Below, piece after piece: positions 29,853 to 38,583 of a stretch of 64,000 nt of DNA. Source of the DNA: an uncultured Cohaesibacter sp. Its GTDB lineage: Bacteria; Pseudomonadota; Alphaproteobacteria; Rhizobiales; Cohaesibacteraceae. Below the pieces are notes generated by a model. That model did not search any database and was not told the DNA's origin. It worked only from the letters and a program-made list of their open reading frames with translations. Every line of letters begins with the position of its first letter. Within the stretch, counting starts at the first letter, position 1. The stretch is from NCBI RefSeq assembly GCF_963677725.1, contig NZ_OY782507.1:62001-126000 (forward strand), in the 5' to 3' direction. The position numbers and the translations under genes are program-made.

Positions 29853-31274
29853 TCAGGCCGTTTGGTCTTTGAGGCGCGCCAGAGACTCCTCCTTGCCGAG
29901 CACCACCAGCACATCAAAGATGCCCGGAGAGGTTGACCGTCCGGTGAGGGCGGCACGCAGGGGCTGGGCGACCTTGCCAAGCTTGAGTTCCTTTTCCTCA
30001 GCGAAGGCCCGCACAACGGCGTCAGTGCTTTCAAGGCTCCAGTCTTCAATGGCCTCAAGCTGAGGCAGAAGATCGGCCAACATTGCCTTGGCGTCATCGG
30101 TGAGCAACTTGGCAGCTTTCTCTTCCATTTCCAGCGGACGTGTGTCGAACAGGAAGGCGAGACCGGCTTTCAGATCAAGCAGGGTTTTGGCCCGTTCCTT
30201 GACACTGGGCATCGCCATCATGATCTGGGCCTTCTTGGCCTCGTCGATGTTGTCCAGCATGGCCTGACCATCGTCTAGATGAGGTAGCAGACTGATCAGC
30301 TGATCATAAAGGGCGGCATCATCTGCATTGCGCATATGAATACCGTTGAGATTTTCCAGCTTTTTGAAGTCGAACCGAGCCGCAGCCTTGTTCATGCCGT
30401 CAAAGCCGAACCATTCGATCATCTGCTCGTTGGTCATTACTTCATCATCGCCATGGGCCCAGCCGAGGCGCACGAGATAGTTGCGCATGCCTTCTGGCAA
30501 ATAGCCCATGTCACGGTAAGCTTCGACACCCAGAGCGCCATGGCGCTTGGAGAGCTTGGCACCATCAGGGCCATGGATCAGCGGGATATGGGCCATGATC
30601 GGAGCTTCCCAACCCAACGCTTTATAGACCAGGGTCTGTCTTGCGGCGTTGGTCAGGTGATCATCACCGCGGATGATGTGGGTGATGCCCATATCGTGGT
30701 CATCGACCACAACAGCCAGATTGTAGGTCGGGTTGCCGTCCGAACGCATGATGATCATGTCATCAAGGTCTTTGTTGGGGAAGCGAACGGTGCCCTGCAC
30801 TTTGTCTTCGATGACGGTTTCGCCATCCAGCGGAGCCTTGAGACGGATGGCAGGCTTGATGCCTTCGGGGGCCTCGGAGGGATCACGATCGCGCCAGGTG
30901 CCGTCATAGCGCGGTGCGCGCTTTTCAGCGCGCGCCTTTTCACGCATTTCGGTCAATTCGTCTGGCGTGCAGTAGCAGCGATAGGCTTTGCCTTCGGCCA
31001 GCAGTTGCTCGACAATTTCACGATGGCGGTCAACGCGGGAATATTGGGAGATCGGCTCGCCGTCCGATGACAGGCCCATCCAGTCCATGCCGGCAATGAT
31101 TGCATCGATGGCGGCGTCGGTGGAGCGCTCCCGGTCGGTGTCTTCGATGCGTAGCAGCATCTTGCCGCCGTTGGCCTTGGCAAACAGCCAGTTGAACAGA
31201 GCGGTGCGGGCGCCGCCGATATGAAGATATCCGGTGGGGGACGGTGCGAAGCGCGTTACAACCTCAGAACACAT
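29853..31274 (-). CDS. gltX: Glutamyl-tRNA synthetase
   Basis: A 473-residue class I synthetase. The HIGH-type motif is in [17 protein letters not shown] at residues 8-24 and the KMSKS-type motif is KLSKRHG near 242. The C-terminal anticodon-binding region is intact. Whether it also charges tRNA-Gln cannot be told here; many alphaproteobacteria rely on GatCAB for that. The start at 31274 gives the family N-terminus. It is divergent from comEC. Confidence 0.97.
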   Translation of the reverse strand: MCSEVVTRFAPSPTGYLHIGGARTALFNWLFAKANGGKMLLRIEDTDRERSTDAAIDAIIAGMDWMGLSSDGEPISQYSRVDRHREIVEQLLAEGKAYRCYCTPDELTEMREKARAEKRAPRYDGTWRDRDPSEAPEGIKPAIRLKAPLDGETVIEDKVQGTVRFPNKDLDDMIIMRSDGNPTYNLAVVVDDHDMGITHIIRGDDHLTNAARQTLVYKALGWEAPIMAHIPLIHGPDGAKLSKRHGALGVEAYRDMGYLPEGMRNYLVRLGWAHGDDEVMTNEQMIEWFGFDGMNKAAARFDFKKLENLNGIHMRNADDAALYDQLISLLPHLDDGQAMLDNIDEAKKAQIMMAMPSVKERAKTLLDLKAGLAFLFDTRPLEMEEKAAKLLTDDAKAMLADLLPQLEAIEDWSLESTDAVVRAFAEEKELKLGKVAQPLRAALTGRSTSPGIFDVLVVLGKEESLARLKDQTA

Positions 31275-31433
31275 AATGCTATCAATAACCTGTTGTTCGG
31301 GATAAGGTAAACCGGTGGTTGAACGTGGTTGTGGCGCCGCAGACTATAGGGCGCAGCAATCGGTTTGGTTCGGTCACCGGCAGAGTGATTTGCCAACGAT
31401 CTAACACAGCTTGATATCGGGGTGAAAGGCCTC

Positions 31434-33299
31434 ATGGGTGCCGGGAAAGCGGAAAAAGGGGAAAACGCGCCGCTAACGTCGTCAGACAAGGCGATTGGTG
31501 TACTGACTCTTGCCTCTCCCAAGGAAAAGCTGCCTATTTCCGTGGGCAAAGTGCGGGTGACCTCCTTTCAGCCTTCTGTTGGCTTCTGGACGCGGCTCTA
31601 TTTGCGGCTGGAGGCTGTTGGCCTGTTGCTGGCGGCCAATTGGCGGGAGGATTGCGAGCGCCGCAATGCCCGCTTTCTGTGGTGCGCGCTGGCCATGGCC
31701 TTTGGCGCTGCCTCTTACTATTCCTTGCCCGATGAACCCAGCCTGATGATTTTGCTCGGTTTTGTGGCCGTCTCTGTTTCATGGGTGTGGCGTCGAGCAC
31801 GCAAGGGGGCGATGGACCTTTTGTTGCTGTTGGTTGTGTCCGCAGGGATCGGCCTGTCGGTTGCCACCTATCAGGGGCAGTTTTCTTCCACGCCTGTTTT
31901 GACCCGCGCCTTTTCGAGCTCTGTGACAGGGGTGGTCGATCATATTGACTTTCGGCAAAAAAATGGTCGCAAAGACGAACGCTGGACTTTGCGGGTGGAG
32001 GCGATTGACCGGATTGGATCGGATCCACAGCCTGAACGCCTGTTGCTGGTGCGCAAGGCACTGGGGACACGCTTCAATGCAGGCGACCGTGTCAAATTGT
32101 GGGCCAGATTGCAGCCATTGCAGCGGCCCGCTTTTCCCGGAGCGTTTGATTATGCCCGTTATCTCTGGGCCCGCTCTATTGGTGGGCAAGGTTATATGGG
32201 ACGAGACATCGAACGCCTGCCCAAGGTGGACGTGAGTGGCTTGTCCGGTCTATGGGCCGAGGCGAGACACCGGATCGAGACCTTGCGAAATGCTATCGCC
32301 GAGCAAATTGCTGCGCGCATGAAGGGGGAGGCCGGGGGACTGGCCATCGCCCTTGCTGTGGGCAAGCGGGACTATTTGTCCAATGAAGTCAAAGACGCGT
32401 TAAGACAAAGCGGGTTGGCGCATATCCTCGCCATTTCCGGGCTTCATATGGCATTGGTTGCGATGTCGATTTTTTGGGGAGCGCGGGCACTCTTTGCTCT
32501 GGTTCCGTCTTTGGCCTTGTCCTATCCGATCAAGCAATGGTCAGCGGGGATCGCACTTCTATGTGCATTCGGATATCTGGTTCTATCGGGCAATTCGGTT
32601 GCAACTATAAGGGCCTTTCTGATGACGGCGATCATCCTTCTGGCGATCCTTTTGGGGCGACCTGCCTTGACGTTGCACAATCTTGCACTGGCGTTGATCG
32701 TGGTGATTGTTGTTCAGCCTTATTCTCTGGTTGAAGCGGGCATGCAAATGTCTTTTGGTGCGACGGCGGCGCTGATTGCTTCATATGATCGTTTGCGGGC
32801 TATACGGATTCACTTGGGTGTGAAACAGGAAGCCTCAGATATGCATCATCACCCAAAGGCGGCGGGGCGAATGATGGCTTTTGCGCGCACAGCTTTACGC
32901 TGGGTGGGAGGCATCGGTGCAACCTCCCTGATTGCCGGGATCGCTGTTTTGCCCTTTTCTATCGCCCATTTTCAGCAAATGGCGCCATTGGGTCTGTTAG
33001 CCAATTTGATGGTGATGCCAATTGTGACCTTGGTGGTGATGCCATTGGGGCTGGTATCGATCCTGTTGGTGCCAATCGGTCTGCAATCCTTGACCCTGCC
33101 GCTGGTTGCGTGGGGGTTGGAGCAGGTCATTGCGACCGCACGCTGGATTGTCGCGCAGTCGGATGATCGGTTGCTGGTGGTTAGCGGGCAGGGGATGGTT
33201 CTGTCGTTGATTGTCTTGGCTCTTGCTGCCTATGCGATCCATCGCAGAGGGTTGGCGTTGCTTGCTTTTGTGCCGGTCGTGGCGGCTCTTGTGGTTTGA
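31434..33299 (+). CDS. comEC: ComEC/Rec2 family DNA-uptake protein, main part (split by in-frame UGA)
   Basis: About 621 residues with an N-terminal DUF4131-like region and a polytopic competence domain (GLAHILAISGLHMALV near residue 325; LSGNSVATIRAFLMT near 384). Family role: forming the inner-membrane channel for transforming DNA. The frame ends at UGA 33297-33299, but the next codons in the same frame (from 33303) encode the expected C-terminal hydrolase-like domain of alphaproteobacterial ComEC. ATG at 31434 is used; GTG at 31422 is in frame. The gene is either split, read through, or a recent pseudogene. Confidence 0.85.
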   Translation: MGAGKAEKGENAPLTSSDKAIGVLTLASPKEKLPISVGKVRVTSFQPSVGFWTRLYLRLEAVGLLLAANWREDCERRNARFLWCALAMAFGAASYYSLPDEPSLMILLGFVAVSVSWVWRRARKGAMDLLLLLVVSAGIGLSVATYQGQFSSTPVLTRAFSSSVTGVVDHIDFRQKNGRKDERWTLRVEAIDRIGSDPQPERLLLVRKALGTRFNAGDRVKLWARLQPLQRPAFPGAFDYARYLWARSIGGQGYMGRDIERLPKVDVSGLSGLWAEARHRIETLRNAIAEQIAARMKGEAGGLAIALAVGKRDYLSNEVKDALRQSGLAHILAISGLHMALVAMSIFWGARALFALVPSLALSYPIKQWSAGIALLCAFGYLVLSGNSVATIRAFLMTAIILLAILLGRPALTLHNLALALIVVIVVQPYSLVEAGMQMSFGATAALIASYDRLRAIRIHLGVKQEASDMHHHPKAAGRMMAFARTALRWVGGIGATSLIAGIAVLPFSIAHFQQMAPLGLLANLMVMPIVTLVVMPLGLVSILLVPIGLQSLTLPLVAWGLEQVIATARWIVAQSDDRLLVVSGQGMVLSLIVLALAAYAIHRRGLALLAFVPVVAALVV

Positions 33300-33302
33300 C
33301 AG

Positions 33303-34007
33303 ATGACGCGGCCTACTGATCTCTGGGTCTCCGACAATGGGGCACGGGTTGCTTATCGTGGGACGGATCAAAGATGGCACTTGCTGGGGGCAAACCGCAC
33401 GACAATTGACTATGCGTCTCTGCTGCATTTTGACGGGGATTCGCGGCTGCTGAAAGCCGCGCGATCTCATAAAGCGGGTAAAGGGACAGATAAAAGAAAA
33501 CCTGTTGGTCGGGTTGACCAGCTCACCGGTGGAGACAAGGAAAAGGTCAGTGGCGCGCGTTCTGATTGGCACCTATTGTCCGGCTGCGACCAAGCGGCCT
33601 GTTTTGCCCGTGATCTCGCCACCACGGATGGCCTCAAGACCGGTCTTTCCATTGGTCTGGTTCGCAGGGCATCGGCATTTGACGAAGTCTGTGCCGATCG
33701 GGACATTGTCGTCTCGAAACTGCCGATTCCGGCTTCTTGCACCAAGCCACGATATCGCATCGGTCCGAAGGCCCTTAACGACGGCGGCGCTCGATTCATC
33801 TGGTTCGAGCAATCTGCAAAGCGTGTCGACAAAGTGGGCGACATAGAGGGCAGCATGAAGAGCCGCAAAGAAGACCAAAGACAAAGGCGCACTGATGCAA
33901 AACAGAGCGTTTCAGATCCGTCTATGCCAGAGCAACCAATATCAGGCGAGAGCTGGATGTTGCGAGAGGTCACCTCATTCACCGCTGGGCGTCGCCCGTG
34001 GCGCTGA
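33303..34007 (+). pseudogene. comEC: C-terminal part of ComEC, separated by one in-frame UGA
   Basis: 234 codons in the same frame as the upstream comEC part, starting with an ATG three bases after its UGA. The sequence resembles the C-terminal beta-lactamase-like region of rhizobial ComEC: RPTDLWVSDNGARVAYRG at the start, AFDEVCADRDIVV in the middle, and the terminal GRRPWR. Codons stay open to the TGA at 34005-34007, so decay, if any, is limited to one substitution (for example TGG to TGA). Reinitiation at 33303 is possible, but a ribosome site is not obvious. Confidence 0.75.
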
Positions 34008-34067
34008 ATGCCACTGTAAAAGCAATATGGCTTAAAGCAATATGGCAGTCAGATCGTGCGCCATTTG

Positions 34068-34095
34068 CTTGGTCCGATTATCAGCTCGGACCAAG
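34068..34095. terminator. Hairpin between comEC and lexA (no T-run)
   Basis: Perfect 10-bp stem CTTGGTCCGA / TCGGACCAAG with an 8-nt loop between the convergent ends of comEC and lexA. No T-run on either side, so its role as terminator is uncertain. Just upstream, AAAGCAATATGGC is tandemly repeated (34019-34031 and 34034-34046). Confidence 0.4.
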
Positions 34096-34126
34096 ATGTG
34101 TGTCTAATCTGACTCTTTGCCGCTGA

Positions 34127-34840
34127 TCAGTATTGGCGCATCAAACCGACGAGTTTGCCCTGCACGCGCACACGATCAGGACCAAAGATCCTGGTTTCAT
34201 AGGCAGGGTTGGCCGCTTCCAGCGCAATGGACCCGCCTTTTCGGCGCAAGCGCTTCAAGGTTGCTTCTTCATCATCGACCAGAGCGACGACTATATCGCC
34301 GGAAACCGCGTCGTCGGATTTCTTGATCACAACGGTATCACCATCGAGAATTCCTGCCTCGATCATGGAGTCGCCACGCACTTCCAGCGCAAAATGCTCG
34401 CCACCGCGCAGCATGTCGACAGGCACGGAAATGGTGTGGGATTGATGTTGAATGGCCGAAATTGGAACGCCAGCCGCAATCCGGCCCATGACGGGAACGG
34501 AGACTCCGCTGCTTTGTTCTTCAGCTGCGGGTTTGCTGGTCGAGGGTGCCTTCTTCTTGCCCAATCCACCTTCAACCACAGAGGGAGAAAAGCCTCTGGT
34601 TGCTGAATGCAAGGTGGGGCTGTTTGCTTCTGGCAGTTTGAGAATCTCGAGCGCGCGTGCCCGGTTAGGCAAGCGACGGATGAAGCCGCGTTCTTCTAGC
34701 GCAGTGATGAGGCGATGGATGCCTGACTTGGACCGTAGATCAAGCGCGTCTTTCATTTCGTCGAATGAAGGTGGGACGCCGGTTTCCTTGATGCGCTCGT
34801 TGATGAACATAAGAAGTTCATGCTGTTTACGCGTAAGCAT
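34127..34840 (-). CDS. lexA: SOS response repressor LexA
   Basis: A 237-residue LexA. The N-terminal winged helix-turn-helix begins [18 protein letters not shown] Ser/Pro/Lys-rich linker (about residues 70-112) is followed by the peptidase domain, with the Ala123-Gly124 cleavage bond in GRIAAGVPI and the catalytic dyad Ser158 (GDSM) and Lys196 (TLKRLRR). RecA-stimulated self-cleavage lifts repression of DNA-repair genes. An SOS box lies 84 nt upstream, indicating autoregulation. Confidence 0.97.
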   Translation of the reverse strand: MLTRKQHELLMFINERIKETGVPPSFDEMKDALDLRSKSGIHRLITALEERGFIRRLPNRARALEILKLPEANSPTLHSATRGFSPSVVEGGLGKKKAPSTSKPAAEEQSSGVSVPVMGRIAAGVPISAIQHQSHTISVPVDMLRGGEHFALEVRGDSMIEAGILDGDTVVIKKSDDAVSGDIVVALVDDEEATLKRLRRKGGSIALEAANPAYETRIFGPDRVRVQGKLVGLMRQY

Positions 34841-34923
34841 TGCTCTCTCCTGTCTTGAAGCAAAATGCCCGGTTGAGAATCAAGCGAGACATCTGTGGCA
34901 CAAATCACGAACAAACGATATCT

Positions 34924-34938
34924 GTTCTCTCTGTGTTC
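34924..34938. promoter_or_regulatory. LexA-binding SOS box
   Basis: GTTC-TCTCTGT-GTTC, an exact match to the alphaproteobacterial SOS consensus GTTC-N7-GTTC, upstream of lexA. Confidence 0.85.
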
Positions 34939-35017
34939 TGCAAGAGGAAATTGGCTGTTGGCCGCGCAAATCTGCGCTTTCTTGCTTCAAGGTGCCTTTT
35001 GCTGGCTGAGAAATGCG

Positions 35018-35710
35018 TTAGCAATCCGATTTTGTTCCTTTTGTGTCCGGGCCGTTTTCGGCAATCCAGACAGTCAGGGCGGTTGTAATGGCTTCATAAA
35101 CCGATTTGCCTATCGCTTGGCCTATGGCGGTGTGAAGGCCTGCGAAACAAATGGTCCCTTTGGGAGCTGCGATGGCCACACAGTCGGTCCCTGTGCCGGT
35201 GGCAATGCCTGTGGTGATCGCGTAACGAGCGTCACATATGGCCGCCGTACGGGCTTGTGTGGCGATAGAGCTTGCCTCCAGCATGGCAGCTTCCGTCAGA
35301 CCCTGATTTAGAATGACGGCAATGTTGATGGTTCCCCATTTCTTGTCCTGATGATCAATGCGCGTTCCGACGCGTTCGGCGTTGGAAAGCCCCAGCGTGA
35401 CAATGCAAAGTGCTTTCACATCGTCCACCACCGTTTCGGCCACTTCATAGCGGGCGATGTTGCGGGAGGTGAGCATGGTGACCGCGTTGGCAAAGCCGTT
35501 GTCATTGAGTTGTTGTTTCAACCAGCTGTTGACATCGAGATCAATCGGCAGGTCATGATTTTTGACTTCTCGCCAAAGGATACAATCGGCCTCGACCAAT
35601 CCGGGGCGATCTATGGCCCAGCTTAACACTTGCAGTCTTTGGGTGAAGTCTACGACCAGCCAAGGGCTGTTAAGCGTGATGGCGGCGAGGGGGAGCGGAG
35701 AGTCTTTCAC
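35018..35710 (-). CDS. cbiZ: Adenosylcobinamide amidohydrolase
   Basis: A 230-residue protein of the CbiZ family, which removes the aminopropanol side chain from adenosylcobinamide or pseudo-cobalamins so that the corrin ring can be remodelled into the cell's own cobalamin. Family features are WVVDF-like WLVVDFTQRLQVLSWA near the N-terminus, VTLGLSNAERVGTR near residue 110, WGTINIAVILNQGLTEAAM near 135 and ATGTGTDCVAIA near 180. The start is GTG without a clear ribosome site. No other cobalamin gene or B12 riboswitch was seen nearby. It lies downstream of the curli genes in the same direction. Confidence 0.85.
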   Translation of the reverse strand: MKDSPLPLAAITLNSPWLVVDFTQRLQVLSWAIDRPGLVEADCILWREVKNHDLPIDLDVNSWLKQQLNDNGFANAVTMLTSRNIARYEVAETVVDDVKALCIVTLGLSNAERVGTRIDHQDKKWGTINIAVILNQGLTEAAMLEASSIATQARTAAICDARYAITTGIATGTGTDCVAIAAPKGTICFAGLHTAIGQAIGKSVYEAITTALTVWIAENGPDTKGTKSDC

Positions 35711-35870
35711 TGGCGGGCAATCATCTGGAGTGGGCCTTCGATCCGATCAAGAGAGCCAAAGCCCCTTGATCGCACGTTTTCCCTTCTTAGATGACTCGCA
35801 CCTGTCCGTCGATTGGCTCAAAGGACGGGCTCTTTATCCGCTCATGGTTCGGTTGCTCGACGTTAGACTG

Positions 35871-36593
35871 TCAGCATCCGTTGACAAAGGTGATGATCGG
35901 CCATTGCTTTTGCCGCACAGCCTGTTTTTTGACCCAACCGGTCACATCGCCCATCTTCACCCGGCACCAGAGGCCGTCCGACGCCAGAGTGCAAAAGGTT
36001 GCTTTCAAACAGGTTTGAGGTTTCAGCACAGACTTTACCGTCGCGCTGTTGCGGGGTTCGCTGCGAAGATTGAGATTAACCAGGCTTTTGATGTCCGCTG
36101 TGCCGTCTGTTCCCAATGCCGGTGGCGCAAATTGTCGTGGTTTGGCGCAGGTTTGGCTGTAACCAAGATAGGAACAGCTTATGGCCTTTCTCGCCGCTGT
36201 GACCCTTTTCGCCAAATCGGCTTTTTCCAGAATAAGGGGCATACCGCCCTGCAGGAAGCTGCCGGAAATGCGTTGCTGGTTGCCGCCAACCGCCGCCAGC
36301 GGCTTGTTCTTTTCATCAATGAAGATCAATTGATTGTTCTTCAATGTCCAAGCGCGAATTTGTGCAAACTGGTTGATGCAGTTTTTGGGCGTTATGGGAT
36401 AGATCGAATTCTGCCCTTTGGCTGAAAAGCTGAGGCTGCACAGACCTTGAGCGGCATGGCGATTGTCATAGGTTAGCCATTCTCCGGAAAAAGCCTGCGC
36501 CACGGCGTTGGTCGATTGGGCAACAGACGGGGCGGACAATTGGCAAAAAGCGATCAAAGCGATGGTCGGTAGAAGAAAAGATGAGCGTTTCAT
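35871..36593 (-). CDS. Secreted AprI/Inh-domain protein with C-terminal SH3 domain
   Basis: A 240-residue protein. The signal peptide ends near PSVAQ (residue 26). Residues about 30-125 resemble the AprI/Inh family of periplasmic metalloprotease inhibitors (FSGEWLTY, a Cys pair around GLCSLSF and NCINQF, IRAWTL, then LIFIDEKNKPL). Residues about 170-230 form a bacterial SH3 domain (NLNLRSEPRNSATVKSVL, GDVTGWVKKQAV). It is last in the curlin gene run, 82 nt after csgH. Its role is unknown; guarding the amyloid from proteases and cell-wall contact are guesses from the domains. Confidence 0.75.
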   Translation of the reverse strand: MKRSSFLLPTIALIAFCQLSAPSVAQSTNAVAQAFSGEWLTYDNRHAAQGLCSLSFSAKGQNSIYPITPKNCINQFAQIRAWTLKNNQLIFIDEKNKPLAAVGGNQQRISGSFLQGGMPLILEKADLAKRVTAARKAISCSYLGYSQTCAKPRQFAPPALGTDGTADIKSLVNLNLRSEPRNSATVKSVLKPQTCLKATFCTLASDGLWCRVKMGDVTGWVKKQAVRQKQWPIITFVNGC

Positions 36594-36675
36594 GAAGCCA
36601 CCAAATTTCAAACAAATGGTCATAAAATGAAGGATGGACACCGGGCCTGAAATCGCTCGGTGCTGGATGTTGGAG

Positions 36676-37092
36676 TCAGTGCAGAGCAGTGGTCATGCCA
36701 CCGCTCCAGATGCGTTTGCGCTCGGCCACGATATGGTCGCCGGATCGGACTGTCAGAGTTGCAGTGATGGCATCTTCATTGGTCACCTTGATTTGCACGC
36801 GCGCAATCGCGCTGGCTTCAGTTTGACCCGCGTTGATTTTTCCTGTTTGCCGCGTGGCAATGGTTCCGCTCGGTCCCTTTTTCTCGACCACCAGTTCGAC
36901 GTGCGTGCTGATACGATCCCCCTTTTTCAGGGTCACAATCGGGCTGATGGTCAGAATGTCATCCACTTTGAAAAGCTGGATATCAGCCTGTTTGACATCT
37001 GATGCATTGATCCCGGACTGGGCGTCAATCGCGCTCATGGCAGCGATGGGCAACCCCACAAAGGACAGTGTCAACCACTTGGGAACCTTCAT
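36676..37092 (-). CDS. csgH: CsgH-like curli assembly chaperone/inhibitor
   Basis: A 138-residue exported protein with a signal peptide (about residues 1-25). The mature part is an all-beta Ig-like domain resembling alphaproteobacterial CsgH, the counterpart of E. coli CsgC, which blocks curlin polymerisation in the periplasm. Family-like stretches are VTLKKGDRISTHVELVVEKK, GTIATRQTGKINAGQ and ATLTVRSGDHIVAERKR. Position right after four curlin genes supports the call. The start at 37092 gives the signal peptide; the open frame upstream adds seven residues. Confidence 0.8.
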   Translation of the reverse strand: MKVPKWLTLSFVGLPIAAMSAIDAQSGINASDVKQADIQLFKVDDILTISPIVTLKKGDRISTHVELVVEKKGPSGTIATRQTGKINAGQTEASAIARVQIKVTNEDAITATLTVRSGDHIVAERKRIWSGGMTTALH

Positions 37093-37146
37093 GTCGCATC
37101 CTTCTTTGGTCACGCTCTCATAAGAGGGACTATCCGCAAACCCACG

Positions 37147-37878
37147 TTAGCGGGATGTCAAAGTTGATTGTGTGATGCTGACCGAGGCCCCATTGGTGAC
37201 GATAGCGGCAGGCACCGAGGTTGACGTGTTGCTACCATTGACCGTGTAGCTATATTCACCAGCATTGATTCCGGTAACTTGCAGTTCGGTGTTGTTGTTG
37301 TCGCCATTCTGGGTGAGTGAGGCGCGGACCCGGTCCGTTGGCAAACCGTCCGCGCCAATGGATACTGTGCCCTGATTGCCGTTGCCCTGTTGCAAGATGT
37401 CGGCTTGGGACAGAGAGCCATTGATTGCCGCATTGGCTGTGTTATTGCTGCCATTCTGCAAAATGGCGGCAAATGATCCACCGGTCAGGCCGGAATTGAT
37501 GGCGACAGTGGCGTTGTTGTTGCCATCCGTGAGCTGGCCACCTTGTTGCAGGAATACCGCTCCGCCTTCCCCGTCCAAAGTGATGTCCGCTGTGTTGCCT
37601 GTGCCAAACTGGCTTGCAGGATTGGCGAGCGCTGTGGCCTCATTTGTGGTCAGGTCGATCTGATTGAAGGTCGTGTCTTCCAGATTGAGGCCAGGGACCA
37701 GTTCCACGCCGCCAACTTGGCTGTTGCTGGCATTTTGCTGATCGATGGAAATTTCGTTGGCTGTGCCTTCCTGTTTCAGGATGAGGACATTGTTGTCACC
37801 GGCAAAAGCCGGCAAGGTTGCAAGGCCGCTGAGTGCTGCGGCTGCGATCCCTAATGCCGAATACGATAGTTTCTTCAT
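37147..37878 (-). CDS. Curlin-repeat protein, 243 aa (CsgA/CsgB-like)
   Basis: Signal peptide ending LPAFA (about residue 35), then a low-complexity region rich in Asn, Gln, Gly, Thr and Ser with spaced curlin-type units such as ILQNGSNNTANAAINGS, ILQQGNGNQGTVSIG and LTQNGDNNNTELQVTG. These strand-turn-strand repeats form the amyloid core in curli. GGAGAG precedes the ATG. C-terminal ASVSITQ resembles the repeat end. Fourth of the curlin genes; whether it is the major subunit or the nucleator cannot be told. Confidence 0.85.
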   Translation of the reverse strand: MKKLSYSALGIAAAALSGLATLPAFAGDNNVLILKQEGTANEISIDQQNASNSQVGGVELVPGLNLEDTTFNQIDLTTNEATALANPASQFGTGNTADITLDGEGGAVFLQQGGQLTDGNNNATVAINSGLTGGSFAAILQNGSNNTANAAINGSLSQADILQQGNGNQGTVSIGADGLPTDRVRASLTQNGDNNNTELQVTGINAGEYSYTVNGSNTSTSVPAAIVTNGASVSITQSTLTSR

Positions 37879-37908
37879 GTGCCGCTCTCCGCTTTTGACG
37901 GGCACATC

Positions 37909-38418
37909 TCAGAATGATCGTTGCGAGATGCTTATGGCGTTGCCCATACCCGTCTGACTGATGCTTGCGTGGTTGTTTTGGCCGACCTGTAAAACGGCCG
38001 CCTGATTGTTATAGCCTTCAATGGTGGCGGTCAGGCTGTTGCCCTGGCCTTCTTGCAGTGCGGCAAACAGATTATCCGAGCCCTGAATATCAATATGCAT
38101 GCTGTTGTCCCAGCCTGTCTGCTGCAGGTGGCCGGGTTCCAGTCCGCTATTCAGAGCGACACCACTAAATGAGCCACCCAGCGCGCCGCCATTGTTGTTG
38201 CCTGTGATCGAGATCTCCATGAGATTGCCCGAACCAGTACCCAAGGTTGCTGTTTGTTCCAGAACCAGACTGTTCGCATCTCCGGTGATGATCAGGTCAA
38301 GCGTGTTTCCTTCCTGATTGGTATCGGACAGCAACGTAATGATATTGTCGTCCGGTGTTGCGTGGGCCACCGTGCTGGCTGCCAGCAGGGCAATACCCAA
38401 AGTCATCTGTTTGATCAT
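37909..38418 (-). CDS. Curlin-repeat protein, 169 aa (CsgB-like size)
   Basis: Signal peptide ending STVAHA (about residue 20), then curlin repeats: LFAALQEGQGNSLTATIEG, AAVLQVGQNNHASISQTG and a terminal GNAISISQRSF. Size and a basic residue in the last segment recall the CsgB nucleator, but this is only a resemblance. Start at 38418 (MIKQM) is favoured by AGGATGAGG upstream; ATG at 38427 is an alternative. It ends 30 nt before the 243-aa curlin gene. Confidence 0.83.
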   Translation of the reverse strand: MIKQMTLGIALLAASTVAHATPDDNIITLLSDTNQEGNTLDLIITGDANSLVLEQTATLGTGSGNLMEISITGNNNGGALGGSFSGVALNSGLEPGHLQQTGWDNSMHIDIQGSDNLFAALQEGQGNSLTATIEGYNNQAAVLQVGQNNHASISQTGMGNAISISQRSF

Positions 38419-38583
38419 TTCCCTCATCCTGATTTGGTTTTCGTTTGAAACCATCAGAACAGGGAAATCTTTATTCGGTTTTTATCTGCCAGAAAAATCG
38501 CACAAAATTACGCGTAATCTTGGTTGCAGAGTGAATCTTAGGTTAAACCATAGCGATAACTTTGTCGAGTATACAACCTGTTT

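Noticed and set aside
33290-33310. Frameshift in comEC
   Set aside because: Both parts are in the same frame, so this is a single in-frame stop and not an insertion or deletion.
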